A DNA stretch of 64,000 nt from an uncultured Pelagibacteraceae bacterium (GCA_902623735.1 CACNUU010000004.1:1-64000), one strand, 5' to 3'; shown: positions 51,415 to 61,678, counted from the first letter of the stretch. Notes: a model not told the origin generated them from the sequence alone. A program made the numbers and translations.

Positions 51415-52482
51415 TTTAACACCTGCACCTTTCATATAACTTGCATTTTCATCAAGTTGCCATCTGGGAATTGCTTTATGATCTAAATTACTAAATCTTT
51501 TTAGTTTAAATTTTTCTAATCCAACCATTGCAATCATTGCTGCATTATCTCCGCACAATTCTTTAGATGGAAATATTGGAACAACATTTTTTTCTTTACA
51601 AAGATTGATTAACATTTCTCTAATTTTTTTGTTGGCCGCCACTCCTCCAGCGACTACAAATTTACTTAGTTTTTTCTTATTAGATTTCTCGAATTGTTCA
51701 AATGCAATCCTAGTTTTTTTGTATAGTATATCTTCCACAGTTTTTTGAAATGAAGCTGCAAGATCATATACATCTTGATTATTTTTTAAATTTTTAGAGG
51801 TTCTTAAAATGGCAGTTTTTAAACCAGCAAAAGACAAATTACATCCACCTTTATGAAAAATAGGCTTTGGTAATTCATATTTATCAGGATTACCTTTTGA
51901 AGCGAGAACTTCAATTTGAGGTCCACCAGGAAATTCAACTCCTAAAATTTTTGCAGTCTTATCGAAAGCCTCACCTAAAGCATCATCAATAGTGGTTCCA
52001 AGTCTTTCATATTTCCCAAGGCCTTTAACACTCAGATATTGTGAATGACCTCCAGAAATTAATAACAAAAGGTATGGGTAATCTAAGTTTGAATTTAGTT
52101 TTGGACTTAAGGCATGCCCTTCTAAATGATTGACCGCGATAAAAGGTTTATTAAGAGCTAAAGCTAAAGTTTTACCAAAACTTAAACCAACTGATAGACA
52201 AACGATCAAACCTGGTCCAGCAGTTGATGCAATAGCATCAATATCATTTATTTTTTTCCCACTTACTTTTATTGCTTTATCAACAATTAAATCAATTTTT
52301 TCAATGTGAGAACGTGCAGCTAATTCAGGAACTACTCCCCCAAATTCTTTGTGCACATTTTCCTGACTTGAGATTATATTTGATAAAATTAATGGAACGC
52401 CATCTTTATTTTCAGATATTATTGATGCAGCTGTCTCATCACAACTGGATTCAATACCAAGAATTATAGGTTTTTTGTTCAT
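51409..52482 (-). CDS. tsaD: tRNA N6-threonylcarbamoyladenosine synthase subunit TsaD
   Basis: ILGIESSCDETAASI, GGVVPELAARSHIE, NHLEGHALSP, LLISGGHSQ. Confidence 0.97.
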   Translation of the reverse strand: MNKKPIILGIESSCDETAASIISENKDGVPLILSNIISSQENVHKEFGGVVPELAARSHIEKIDLIVDKAIKVSGKKINDIDAIASTAGPGLIVCLSVGLSFGKTLALALNKPFIAVNHLEGHALSPKLNSNLDYPYLLLLISGGHSQYLSVKGLGKYERLGTTIDDALGEAFDKTAKILGVEFPGGPQIEVLASKGNPDKYELPKPIFHKGGCNLSFAGLKTAILRTSKNLKNNQDVYDLAASFQKTVEDILYKKTRIAFEQFEKSNKKKLSKFVVAGGVAANKKIREMLINLCKEKNVVPIFPSKELCGDNAAMIAMVGLEKFKLKRFSNLDHKAIPRWQLDENASYMKGAGVKL

Positions 52483-52536
52483 TAAAATAGTTTCTATTAA
52501 TAGTACAATCTTTATACAAGAAAGAAAAAAAATTCG

Positions 52537-53457
52537 ATGAAAAAAAAAATAGTTATTGGTTCAAGAGGAAGTAAATTAGCTTTAATTTACGCAAGAAGAG
52601 CAAAAAATGAATTGTTGAGGTTTTTAAATGATTTCGATGAAAGTCAAATTGAAATTAAAAAAATTTTTACAAAAGGAGATGAGATTCAAGATAAAAGATT
52701 ATCTGATTTAGGGGGCAAAGGTCTTTTTGCTAGCAGTATCGAAAGAGAGTTGTTGGAAAAAAAAATTGATATTGCTGTACATGCCCTAAAAGATTTACCC
52801 GCTTTGGAAACTAAAGGATTATTAACCGGATGTTTTTTAAAAAGAAATGATCCAAGAGAAGTTCTAATTAGTTTAAAAAAAAAAAAATTTAATGAATTAG
52901 AAAAAAATTCGATTATAGGAACCTCATCTTTTAGGAGAGAATTTCAACTAAAAAATTTAAGAAATGATTTAAAGTGTAAATTAATAAGAGGAAATGTTGA
53001 TACACGAATTAAAAAACTTAAAAATGGTCAATATGATGCAATCATTCTTTCAAGCGCTGGGATAAGTTCTTTAAATTTAGAGAATGAGATAACTCAATTT
53101 TTTTTAACGACAGAAATAATTCCAAGTGCTGGCCAAGGCATTGTAGCTCTTCAGTGTAGAGATGGAGATGATGAAATAATCAATTTATTAAATAATATAA
53201 ATCATTTACCTACTTATTATTGTGCAATAGCTGAAAGAGAAGTTTTGAAAATTTTAGAGGGAAGTTGTGATACCGCAGTTGGCGTTTTTGCAGAAATTCA
53301 AGATAATGAAATAAAGTTAGAAGCAGAACTCTTTTCAATTGACGGTAGTGAAAAATATTATGAAAAAAAAATAAAACCAATAGAATTGGCTGGAGAATTA
53401 GGAAAAGAAGTTGGAAAAATTTTGAAGGAAAAATCGAATAATTCGTATAGAAAATGA
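52537..53457 (+). CDS. hemC: hydroxymethylbilane synthase
   Basis: VIGSRGSKLALIYAR, DIAVHALKDLPA, IGTSSFRREFQL, GSCDTAVGVFA. Confidence 0.97.
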   Translation: MKKKIVIGSRGSKLALIYARRAKNELLRFLNDFDESQIEIKKIFTKGDEIQDKRLSDLGGKGLFASSIERELLEKKIDIAVHALKDLPALETKGLLTGCFLKRNDPREVLISLKKKKFNELEKNSIIGTSSFRREFQLKNLRNDLKCKLIRGNVDTRIKKLKNGQYDAIILSSAGISSLNLENEITQFFLTTEIIPSAGQGIVALQCRDGDDEIINLLNNINHLPTYYCAIAEREVLKILEGSCDTAVGVFAEIQDNEIKLEAELFSIDGSEKYYEKKIKPIELAGELGKEVGKILKEKSNNSYRK

Positions 53458-53458
53458 T

Positions 53459-54157
53459 ATGCATATTTTGTTGACTAGACCACTTGAAGATTGTTCAGAA
53501 ATAATTTTGAAGTTTACAAAATTAGGCCACAAGGTTTCACATCTTCCATTACTTAGAATTGAACCAGTAAATCATGATTTAATTAATTTTTCGCATTTTA
53601 AGGCAATTATTTTTACAAGTGCGAATGCAATTAAATTCTTAGATATAAGTAATTTACAGAAAGATATCTTTTGTTTTTGTGTAGGAAATGCAACAGAAAA
53701 AAAAGCCCGAAGTAAGGGGTTTCAAAATGTGATAGCAGCTGAAGGTAATGCTTCAAATCTAAAAGAAATAATCTTAAGAAATTTTAATTCCTCGGATGGT
53801 AAAATTATCTATATAAGTGGAGAACTTCTTTCAAGTGAACTGGATAAAGAATTAATTAATGAAGGGTATGATTTAAAAAGACTGGTTAATTATAAAACAA
53901 ACCATAATAAAACATTTGACGACAATTTTGTGAAGCAACTTAAATTGAATATTCCAGAAATTGTGTATATTTATTCACAAAATAGCGCACAAAGTTTCCT
54001 TAATTTTATTAAAAATTATAAGACAGAAAGCTTATGGATGAATACTAATTTGATGTGTATAGGTGAAAAAACCTCCTCTATTCTTAATGAAATTAAATGG
54101 AAAAAAATATTTCTTTTTAATCCTGGTGAAGAAGAGTTTTTGTTATATAAAATTTGA
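53459..54157 (+). CDS. hemD: uroporphyrinogen-III synthase
   Basis: ILLTRPLEDCSEIILKF, AIIFTSANAIKF, YIYSQNSAQSFLNFI; after hemC. Confidence 0.87.
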   Translation: MHILLTRPLEDCSEIILKFTKLGHKVSHLPLLRIEPVNHDLINFSHFKAIIFTSANAIKFLDISNLQKDIFCFCVGNATEKKARSKGFQNVIAAEGNASNLKEIILRNFNSSDGKIIYISGELLSSELDKELINEGYDLKRLVNYKTNHNKTFDDNFVKQLKLNIPEIVYIYSQNSAQSFLNFIKNYKTESLWMNTNLMCIGEKTSSILNEIKWKKIFLFNPGEEEFLLYKI

Positions 54158-55245
54158 ATATGGAACTAATAAATAATTTTTCAGAAATATTCCTGTCGGT
54201 TTGGGATAGAGGAATATTAGGGGTCGATATTTTTCAAATATTAATTGGATTAGGTATATTTTTAATTTTTTTAATATTTAGAGGTTTAATAAGTAAACTT
54301 ATAATCAAAAAGTTAGAAATTATTTCAAAAAGAACCACAAACAAGTTAGATGACACATTTGTATATGCTTTAACTGGACCAGCAAGATTTTTACCAATAG
54401 TTCTTGGTTTTTTTATTGCAAGTTACTATATGACCTTTTCAGTGGATGGAAGAGAAGTTGTTGATACTATAAACAGAACTTTAATCACGATTTTAATTTT
54501 TTGGGTCATTCATCAAATTATAGAACCAGTTTCATATGTACTAAGTGGTCTAGATAAACTTTTAACACGTGAGTTAATTGGTTGGATTATCAAATCATTA
54601 AAGATACTAATATTTATTTTAGGACTCGCGGCAGTTTTAGAACTATGGGGTATAAAAATTGGGCCAATTATAGCTGGTCTCGGTTTGTTTGGTGTTGCTG
54701 TGGCTTTAGGTGCACAAGACTTATTTAAAAATTTAATTTCTGGAATTTTAGTCCTTGTTGAAAAAAGATTTAAAATAGGAGATTGGATTTTAGTAGATGG
54801 AATAATAGAGGGTATAGTTGAAAAAATTGGTTTTCGTTCAACAACAATCAGAAAATTTGACAAGTCTCTTGCAATTATCCCAAATTTTCAATTTGCAGAA
54901 AATGCAGTTATCAACGTCAGCGAGACATCTAATTGGTTGATAAGCTGGGTTATAACTCTTCAGTATGACACAACAGTCGAGCAGTTAAAAACAATTAGAG
55001 ACGAAATAGAAAACCATATTAATAAAAGTGATGACTTTAATACAAGCATAGGTGTTGCTGTTAGAGTTGATAAGTTTTCAGATAGCTCCATAGATATGTA
55101 TGTTCGTTGCTTTACAAAAACAGATAGTTGGAACGAGTGGCTATCAGTTAAAGAAAGATTGGCAATTGAGATTAAGCAAATTGTAGAAAAAAATAATGCT
55201 TCTTTTGCATTTCCAAGCCAATCAATTTATGTTGAGAAAAAATGA
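54154..55245 (+). CDS. MscS-type mechanosensitive ion channel
   Basis: GLGLFGVAVALGAQDLFKNLISGILVLVEKRFKIGDWILVDGIIEGIVEKIGFRSTTIRKFD. Confidence 0.94.
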   Translation: MNMELINNFSEIFLSVWDRGILGVDIFQILIGLGIFLIFLIFRGLISKLIIKKLEIISKRTTNKLDDTFVYALTGPARFLPIVLGFFIASYYMTFSVDGREVVDTINRTLITILIFWVIHQIIEPVSYVLSGLDKLLTRELIGWIIKSLKILIFILGLAAVLELWGIKIGPIIAGLGLFGVAVALGAQDLFKNLISGILVLVEKRFKIGDWILVDGIIEGIVEKIGFRSTTIRKFDKSLAIIPNFQFAENAVINVSETSNWLISWVITLQYDTTVEQLKTIRDEIENHINKSDDFNTSIGVAVRVDKFSDSSIDMYVRCFTKTDSWNEWLSVKERLAIEIKQIVEKNNASFAFPSQSIYVEKK

Positions 55246-55529
55246 TCATCATCTATATAGTTAGCTGGACTCTATTAAAATATTATTCATATATTGTAAT
55301 AGCCAATGTAGTTATCAGCTGGCTGGTTGCTTTTAATATCTTAAATACAGGAAATAGATTTGTTTACATGGTTTTAGATTTTACTTACAGAATGACAGAG
55401 CCACTTTTAAACAAAATAAGAAGATTTTTACCGAATCTTGGAGCATTTGATATATCCCCAGTTATATTACTTATGTTGATATGGATCATACAAATGTGTA
55501 TGGAGTATTACATAAGACCAATTTTATAA
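55242..55529 (+). CDS. YggT family membrane protein
   Basis: VVISWLVAFNILNTGN, LDFTYRMTEPLLNKIRRFLPNLGAFDISPVILLMLIW. Confidence 0.9.
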   Translation: MIIIYIVSWTLLKYYSYIVIANVVISWLVAFNILNTGNRFVYMVLDFTYRMTEPLLNKIRRFLPNLGAFDISPVILLMLIWIIQMCMEYYIRPIL

Positions 55530-55537
55530 AAAAATTC

Positions 55538-56383
55538 ATGATACTAATTGATGGTAAAAAAGAAGCTGCACTATTAAGAGAAGAACTTAAAAAAGAAGTA
55601 ACTGACCTTAAAGCAAAACATAACAAAGTTCCTGGCCTTACAGTAATTTTGATTGGAGATTTAACTCCAAGTCAAATATATGTTCGAAATAAAGAAAAAT
55701 CAGCAAATGAGGTTGGATTAAAATCTGAAGTTATTAAGTACAAAGATAATATTGAAGAAAAAGTTATTTTAGACAAAATAAGGGAATTAAATAAAGATGA
55801 TACTGTCTCGGGTATTTTAGTTCAACTGCCACTTCCAAAACACATTGATAAACAAAAAGTTATTGAAGCAATAGATCCCTCTAAGGATGTCGATGGATTT
55901 CATCCAATGAATGTTGGTAATCTCTCTTCAGGATATGAAAGCTCCGTGCCATGCACGCCGTTAGGGTGCTATTTATTAATTAAAAAAATTGAGCCTAATT
56001 TGAATGGAAAAAAAGCGGTTATTGTTGGTAGATCAAATTTAAATGGTAAACCTATGACACAATTACTTCTTAAGGAAAATTGCACGGTTACTATTACCCA
56101 TTCAAAAACTAAAGATTTAAAAAAAGAATGTTTAGAGGCTGATATAATTGTTGCGGCTGTTGGTATTCCAGAACTTGTTAAAGGCGATTGGGTTAAAAAA
56201 GATACCATCGTAATTGATGTGGGAATAAATAAAACTGAAAAAGGTATTGTTGGAGATGTAGCATTTGATGAAGTTTCAAAAAATGCTAAAGCATTAACCC
56301 CAGTCCCGGGAGGTGTTGGCCCAATGACAATTGCGTGTTTGCTTAAAAATACGATTGACTGTTTCAAAAGATCGCAAATTTAA
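55538..56383 (+). CDS. folD: bifunctional methylenetetrahydrofolate dehydrogenase/cyclohydrolase
   Basis: SQIYVRNKEKSANEVG, GILVQLPLPKHID, KDVDGFHPMNVG, VPGGVGPMTIA; ATG 55538 preferred start. Confidence 0.96.
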   Translation: MILIDGKKEAALLREELKKEVTDLKAKHNKVPGLTVILIGDLTPSQIYVRNKEKSANEVGLKSEVIKYKDNIEEKVILDKIRELNKDDTVSGILVQLPLPKHIDKQKVIEAIDPSKDVDGFHPMNVGNLSSGYESSVPCTPLGCYLLIKKIEPNLNGKKAVIVGRSNLNGKPMTQLLLKENCTVTITHSKTKDLKKECLEADIIVAAVGIPELVKGDWVKKDTIVIDVGINKTEKGIVGDVAFDEVSKNAKALTPVPGGVGPMTIACLLKNTIDCFKRSQI

Positions 56384-56420
56384 TATTTAAACCATCAAAT
56401 ATAATTTGATAAGTTGGGTT

Positions 56421-56624
56421 ATGAAAAAACCCAAATACCCTTACAGAATAGCTATAATAATGGCTATTCTTACGATTCCCCCGATAGGCGCGACACAACT
56501 TGGTTGGTACCTTTATGATCAACAAACTGGTTTTGATTATGGTATGATTATTGGAACATTTTCAGTAATACTTGCAGCTTGGTTGATGTATGAAAAAAAT
56601 TGGAGAGAAGAAGATGAGGAGTAA
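56421..56624 (+). CDS. small two-TM hypothetical membrane protein
   Basis: Two hydrophobic segments, adjacent to SHOCT gene; ATG 56421 more likely than listed TTG. Confidence 0.65.
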   Translation: MKKPKYPYRIAIIMAILTIPPIGATQLGWYLYDQQTGFDYGMIIGTFSVILAAWLMYEKNWREEDEE

Positions 56625-56627
56625 TTT

Positions 56628-56891
56628 ATGGAAAAAATAATTTTTTTTAGTTTAGTAATACCGATATTAGGATTTGTTCTTTATCTTGGTGGATCTGCAA
56701 TCATGAATGGTTTTAGTGCTAAAAGCGCTAATAGAGAAGAGGAAAAGGTTGAGGATCAAGACTCTTCAAATTCATTTAATGAAGATAATAATTTAAGCGA
56801 TGAATTAGATAAATTGAACAATCTTTTAAAAGATGGAGTATTAACACAGGAAGAATTTGAAAAAGCTAAAAAAAAAATTTTAGGAGATTAA
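56628..56891 (+). CDS. SHOCT domain protein with N-terminal TM
   Basis: C-terminal LDKLNNLLKDGVLTQEEFEKAKKKILG. Confidence 0.85.
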   Translation: MEKIIFFSLVIPILGFVLYLGGSAIMNGFSAKSANREEEKVEDQDSSNSFNEDNNLSDELDKLNNLLKDGVLTQEEFEKAKKKILGD

Positions 56892-57964
56892 TTATAATTA
56901 AGTAATTTCTTCAGTGACCCAATTTCCCCTATTTTATAAATAATAGCATCCTCTTTTTTAAAACCATATTTTTCCGCACTAGCTTTAAATCTAACTGGTG
57001 GTTCCATGATGGGTTCTAAGGAAAGGACAAAAGTGCCCCAATGCATTCCAATTACTTTTTTACTTTTTAAATCACTGGCAATCTCTAATGCTTCCTCAGG
57101 GTTTGTATGGTAAATTGATTTATCCTTGTAAGGCATTATTGGATAAAAATTATATGCACCAATATTTATAAAAGTGAGATCAATAGGCCCGTACTTTGTA
57201 CCAATTTCCTTATAAATATTTCCAATACCAGTATCACAAGCAAATAAAATTTTTTTACCCTTATAGTTAATCAAAAAATTTCCCCATAGTGATTTATTTG
57301 TATCTGTAAGACTGCGCTTAGACCAATGAACTGCAGGTAAAAATGTTACCTTCAAATTTTCATTAATTTTAATCTCATCATACCAATCCATTTCATTGAC
57401 ATCCTTATATCTTCTAAAATATTTACTAAGATTAAGTGGAAGTAAAACCTTTGCATCTTTGAATGGAAACCGTCTTATTGTTGCGGTATCTAAGTGATCA
57501 TAATGATTATGTGTTAATAAGAATAAATCTATTTTTGGTAATTCATTTAAATTTAATGCAGGTTGAGTAAAACGTTTAGGTCCAAATATTAAAGGTCCAG
57601 CATTTTTAGAAAAAACAGGATCTGTTATAATTGTGGTTTCGCCAAGTTTAATTAAGAAAGTAGCGTGGCCAATCCAAGCAACATAATCACCTTCTTTAAA
57701 TTTTTCTAAATTTTTTTTTACCATATGTTTATCTATCACATGATTTTTGGGGACAGTCATATCTAATTTTTTTTTTTCTTTATTAAAAATTTTATAAGAC
57801 CATTTTATATTTGGATCTCGCTTAGGAGAACCTTCAGGATTTCTAAAAGTTCCATCTTGCAAATGATGATAAGGTTTTTCAGCCATAACTAAATTAATAT
57901 TATTAAATAAAAATATTATAAATAATAGATAAAGAATCCTAATTAACTTTTTTCCATCAGCCAC
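56888..57964 (-). CDS. MBL-fold metallohydrolase (NAPE-PLD/RomA-like)
   Basis: VAWIGHATFLIKLGETTIITDPVFS, LLTHNHYDHLD, GMHWGTF. Confidence 0.93.
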   Translation of the reverse strand: MADGKKLIRILYLLFIIFLFNNINLVMAEKPYHHLQDGTFRNPEGSPKRDPNIKWSYKIFNKEKKKLDMTVPKNHVIDKHMVKKNLEKFKEGDYVAWIGHATFLIKLGETTIITDPVFSKNAGPLIFGPKRFTQPALNLNELPKIDLFLLTHNHYDHLDTATIRRFPFKDAKVLLPLNLSKYFRRYKDVNEMDWYDEIKINENLKVTFLPAVHWSKRSLTDTNKSLWGNFLINYKGKKILFACDTGIGNIYKEIGTKYGPIDLTFINIGAYNFYPIMPYKDKSIYHTNPEEALEIASDLKSKKVIGMHWGTFVLSLEPIMEPPVRFKASAEKYGFKKEDAIIYKIGEIGSLKKLLNYN

Positions 57965-59004
57965 AGACTTTCACCTCCTAAAAAGTAAATTTTTCCACTA
58001 TTAGGATGTACTTGAATATCTCTTATTCTACCAATTTTATTTTCAAAAATTATTTCTTCTTTTACATCAGATAAATTACTAAAAATTAGTTTCCTTAAAG
58101 ATTGATCTTTAAGAGATGTAATTAAAGCATGACCGTTCCAATCATTAAATTCTTTTCCTTTATAGATTGTAATTGCGCTTGTTGCGATTGAAGGAACCCA
58201 ATATTGTATGGCTTTTGTAAAACCTGGTTTCCATTTTGGTCCAATCGGAATACCTGAATAATTAGTTCCTCCCCAGCCCAAAATTTTCCATCCATAATTT
58301 TCACCCTTCTTAGCTTCACCAAACCAATCTCCTCCTCTTGCTCCATGATTACTTAAATAAATTTTTCCATCAAATGGCGATAAAGTAAGGCCTTGAGGAT
58401 TTCTTACACCTATCTGATAAATTTCAGGCAGCCAATCAGACTTACCATTAAATTTTGGATTATCTTTTGGAATGCTTCCATCAATATTTATTCTAATTAT
58501 ACTTCCAGGATGCTTTGTTGGATCCTGGGCAATCATTCCTTCTCCTCTCTCGCCAGCAGACGCGAAAAGAAAATTATCCTTAATCGCAAGCCTTGATCCA
58601 AAGTGATATCCAGAATTAATTGGTGGCTCAGCTTGAAAAATATTTTCAAAATTTAGTTTTTTTTTATCGAATTTAGCTCTAGCAATCGATGTACTTGTTT
58701 TTAAATTACCTCTGTTTTCTGAGTAGGATATATAAACGTAACTGTTTTTAAAAAGTATATCTAAAAGACCACCTTGGCCATGTTCAAGGTAATTTAAATT
58801 ATGCTCAATATTTATTATATTTTTAGATTTAACATTTACTAATTTTATATTTCCACTTTTTTCAGTAACGATTAATCTATCTTCATCAATAAATGATGAG
58901 CCCCAGGGATTGTTAAGATCAATTATTTTTTTTAAAATAAATTCAGCTTTAGAAATTTGCGAAAAATTTATAAAAAAAATTAATAATATGAAAAAGATTT
59001 TCAT
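57943..59004 (-). CDS. PQQ-dependent sugar dehydrogenase-like (Glc/Sorb dehydrogenase) protein
   Basis: Signal peptide; LNNPWGSSFIDEDRLIVTEKSG, GQGGLLDILF, YQIGVRNPQGLTLSPFDGKIYLSNHGARGGD. Confidence 0.92.
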   Translation of the reverse strand: MKIFFILLIFFINFSQISKAEFILKKIIDLNNPWGSSFIDEDRLIVTEKSGNIKLVNVKSKNIINIEHNLNYLEHGQGGLLDILFKNSYVYISYSENRGNLKTSTSIARAKFDKKKLNFENIFQAEPPINSGYHFGSRLAIKDNFLFASAGERGEGMIAQDPTKHPGSIIRINIDGSIPKDNPKFNGKSDWLPEIYQIGVRNPQGLTLSPFDGKIYLSNHGARGGDWFGEAKKGENYGWKILGWGGTNYSGIPIGPKWKPGFTKAIQYWVPSIATSAITIYKGKEFNDWNGHALITSLKDQSLRKLIFSNLSDVKEEIIFENKIGRIRDIQVHPNSGKIYFLGGESLWLMEKS

Positions 59005-59008
59005 ATTA

Positions 59009-59311
59009 TTAAAAAACCACTTCAAAACCTTCAAAATCTGGTGGACCTAAGTATAAATCTCTGTGTTGAGCAGCATTCTTATGAGCAAGTCTGAAAGCAT
59101 CTGATTTTGTCCAATTTATAAAATCTTCTTTTGAGTCCCAAGTGCTATGAGATGAATATAGAGAATAATTATCATTCGTATCACCCTTTATTAAATTAAA
59201 ATTTTTAAAACCTTTTACACCATCAAGATGGGTATCTCTATTTTTCCATACATCTTCAAACTCTTTTTCTTTACCCAAAACAATTTTAAATCTATTCATT
59301 GCAATATACAT
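59009..59311 (-). CDS. antibiotic biosynthesis monooxygenase / heme-degrading-like protein
   Basis: MNRFKIVLGKEKEFEDVWKNRDTHLDGVKGF, SHSTWDSKEDFINWTKSDAFRLAHKNA. Confidence 0.87.
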   Translation of the reverse strand: MYIAMNRFKIVLGKEKEFEDVWKNRDTHLDGVKGFKNFNLIKGDTNDNYSLYSSHSTWDSKEDFINWTKSDAFRLAHKNAAQHRDLYLGPPDFEGFEVVF

Positions 59312-59318
59312 ATTTTTA

Positions 59319-60029
59319 TTAAGATAATTTTGATCTTCCTCCATCCACAGCAATTATTTGTCCAGTTACCCAAGAACTATCTGCCGTAATAAGAAATTTA
59401 GCAAGAGAAGCAGAATCTTTTCCTTCACCCAGTCTTTTTAAAGGATGAGCTTTTGCTATGCCATCTGCTAAAGCTTTATTTTTTAACATTGGTTCTGCAA
59501 TTTTTGAATTAGTCAAACTTGGTGCAATACAGTTCACTCTTATGTTTGGCGCAAATTCTGCAGCAAGAGAAACTGTTAAACCTTCGACAGCAGCTTTTGT
59601 TGAAGCAATTATTGCATGGTTTGTAAATCCTCGTTGAGCTGCAACTGTTGAAAACAAAACAACTGAACCTTTATTTTTTTTTAAACTTTCTTGATAACCT
59701 TTAATAACTTCAACTGCCGAATAGAGATTTAATTTCATACATTTATTAAAATCATTTTCATTGACCATTCTTAAAGGTTTTAAATCTATTGAACCAACAC
59801 AATAAGCAACTCCTTTTATATCTGAAATATCATTTTTAACCTTTTCTATAAATCCATCTTCTAAAACATCAGCAATGGTAAAAGTGCAACCAAGTTTTTC
59901 AGAAATACTTTTTGTTTCATTTTCGTTTCTTCCAACTAAATGAACAGAATTTCCTGAGTTTACTAGTTGTTCGGCTAAACTAGATCCGATTGAACCTGTC
60001 GCACCAAAAATGAGATATTTTTCTGACAT
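59319..60029 (-). CDS. SDR family oxidoreductase
   Basis: IFGATGSIGSSLAEQL, STKAAVEGLTVSLAAEFAPNIRVNCIAPS, VTGQIIAVDGG; catalytic Tyr position not obvious. Confidence 0.92.
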   Translation of the reverse strand: MSEKYLIFGATGSIGSSLAEQLVNSGNSVHLVGRNENETKSISEKLGCTFTIADVLEDGFIEKVKNDISDIKGVAYCVGSIDLKPLRMVNENDFNKCMKLNLYSAVEVIKGYQESLKKNKGSVVLFSTVAAQRGFTNHAIIASTKAAVEGLTVSLAAEFAPNIRVNCIAPSLTNSKIAEPMLKNKALADGIAKAHPLKRLGEGKDSASLAKFLITADSSWVTGQIIAVDGGRSKLS

Positions 60030-60056
60030 AAAAAATTTTATTAGTTATATTTAATT

Positions 60057-61547
60057 ATGAAGTTATTTTTTATACTGGGTAATCAATTATTTCCATCAAA
60101 ATACTTGGACCGCTTCAAAAAAGACCACCTATTTTTTATGGCTGAAGATTACCAATTATGTACATACGAAAAACATCATAAACAAAAAATACTACTTTTC
60201 TTATCATCAATGCGCTCACATGCAGATAGTCTTAAAATTGGTAAATTTAAATTAGAGTACATTAAAATTGAAGATAAAGAGTTTAAAGATGATTACTTAA
60301 AAAAATTAAAAAAAATAATTAGCTCAAAAAAAATTAAGGAGATTTCGAGTTTTGAAATTGAAGATAAATTCTTTGAAAAAAAAATAAATCAATTTCTTAA
60401 AAAGGAAAAAATAAAATGGAATGTTATACAAACTCCAATGTTTTTAAATTCAAGAGAGGAATTTAAACAATATCTATCTAAATCGAAAAAACCTTTTATG
60501 GCAACTTTTTATAAAGATGTCAGAAAAAAATCAGGAATATTGATGGGTTCAGATGGAAACCCAATTGGAGGTAAATGGAGTTTTGATGAAGATAATAGAA
60601 ATAAATTACCAAAAAATATTTCAATTCCAAAATTTCCAAAAATAAATGAAACTAATCATACTAAAAAGTTAAAACCAATTATTGAAAAATTATTTAAAGA
60701 TCATCCAGGCAAAACTGATAATTTTTGGTTTGCTACCGAATATAATGATGTCATCAAGCTTTTAAATTTTTTTATCAAAGAGAAATCAAATTTATTTGGG
60801 GATTATGAAGATGCAGTTGATCAAAAAGATAATATTTTATTCCATAGTGCATTAAGTCCATATATTAATTTAGGTTTAATCACTCCAGAATTTATTATTA
60901 AAAAAGTTTTAGAATTCCACAAAAGTAAAAAGATAAGATTAAATTCACTAGAAGGTTACGTACGTCAGGTAATTGGTTGGCGAGAATTTATGAGAGGAAT
61001 TTATCAAAGTTATTCAAATGAAATGGAAACTGGAAATTTTTTTAAACAAAATAGAAAAATGAAAAAATCTTGGTATGAAGGCACAACCGGATTACCTCCT
61101 CTTGATTATGCAATTAAGAATGCTTTAAACCATGGATGGTCTCATCACATTGAAAGGTTAATGATTTTATCTAACATCATGAATCTTTGTGAAATAAAAC
61201 CAACTTTTGTTTACAAATGGTTCATGGAAATGTTTGTAGACTCTTCTGACTGGGTAATGGTTCCAAATGTTTATGGAATGGGATTATTCAGTGACGGAGG
61301 AATATTTGCAACTAAACCCTATATCTGCGGATCTGCTTATTTTATGAAAATGATGGATTTTAAAAAAGGCGAGTGGTGTAACACAATGGATGGATTGTAT
61401 TGGAGATTTATTGATCGTAACAGAAAATTTTTTTTAAAAAATCCAAGACTGTCTATGATGGTAAGAATTTTTGATAAAATGAAAACTGAAAGAAAAAAAT
61501 TAATTTTATCTGCAGCAGATAAATTCATAAAGCAAAATACTATTTAG
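60057..61547 (+). CDS. cryptochrome/photolyase-related protein (CryB/PhrB, FeS-BCP-like family)
   Basis: MKLFFILGNQLFP, EGYVRQVIGWREFMRGIYQ, NHGWSHHIERLMILSNIMNLCEIKP, FVDSSDWVMVPNVYGMG. Confidence 0.94.
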   Translation: MKLFFILGNQLFPSKYLDRFKKDHLFFMAEDYQLCTYEKHHKQKILLFLSSMRSHADSLKIGKFKLEYIKIEDKEFKDDYLKKLKKIISSKKIKEISSFEIEDKFFEKKINQFLKKEKIKWNVIQTPMFLNSREEFKQYLSKSKKPFMATFYKDVRKKSGILMGSDGNPIGGKWSFDEDNRNKLPKNISIPKFPKINETNHTKKLKPIIEKLFKDHPGKTDNFWFATEYNDVIKLLNFFIKEKSNLFGDYEDAVDQKDNILFHSALSPYINLGLITPEFIIKKVLEFHKSKKIRLNSLEGYVRQVIGWREFMRGIYQSYSNEMETGNFFKQNRKMKKSWYEGTTGLPPLDYAIKNALNHGWSHHIERLMILSNIMNLCEIKPTFVYKWFMEMFVDSSDWVMVPNVYGMGLFSDGGIFATKPYICGSAYFMKMMDFKKGEWCNTMDGLYWRFIDRNRKFFLKNPRLSMMVRIFDKMKTERKKLILSAADKFIKQNTI

Positions 61548-61678
61548 TGAAAAAACAAAATCTTCCCTCAAAAATTTGTCCTGTCTGTAAAAGATCTTTT
61601 GTATGGCGCAAGAAATGGAGGTTAAATTGGCAGGGAGTAAAATACTGCTCAAAAAAATGCTCTAATAAAAGAATTTAA
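61547..61678 (+). CDS. DUF2256 family small protein (43 aa, GTG start)
   Basis: My translation: VKKQNLPSKICPVCKRSFVWRKKWRLNWQGVKYCSKKCSNKRI; CxxC...CxxxC and FVWRKKW pattern; not in supplied ORF track. Confidence 0.85.
   Translation: MKKQNLPSKICPVCKRSFVWRKKWRLNWQGVKYCSKKCSNKRI

Noticed and set aside
58122-58346. Minus-strand ORF inside the PQQ sugar dehydrogenase gene
   Set aside because: Alternate-frame shadow ORF
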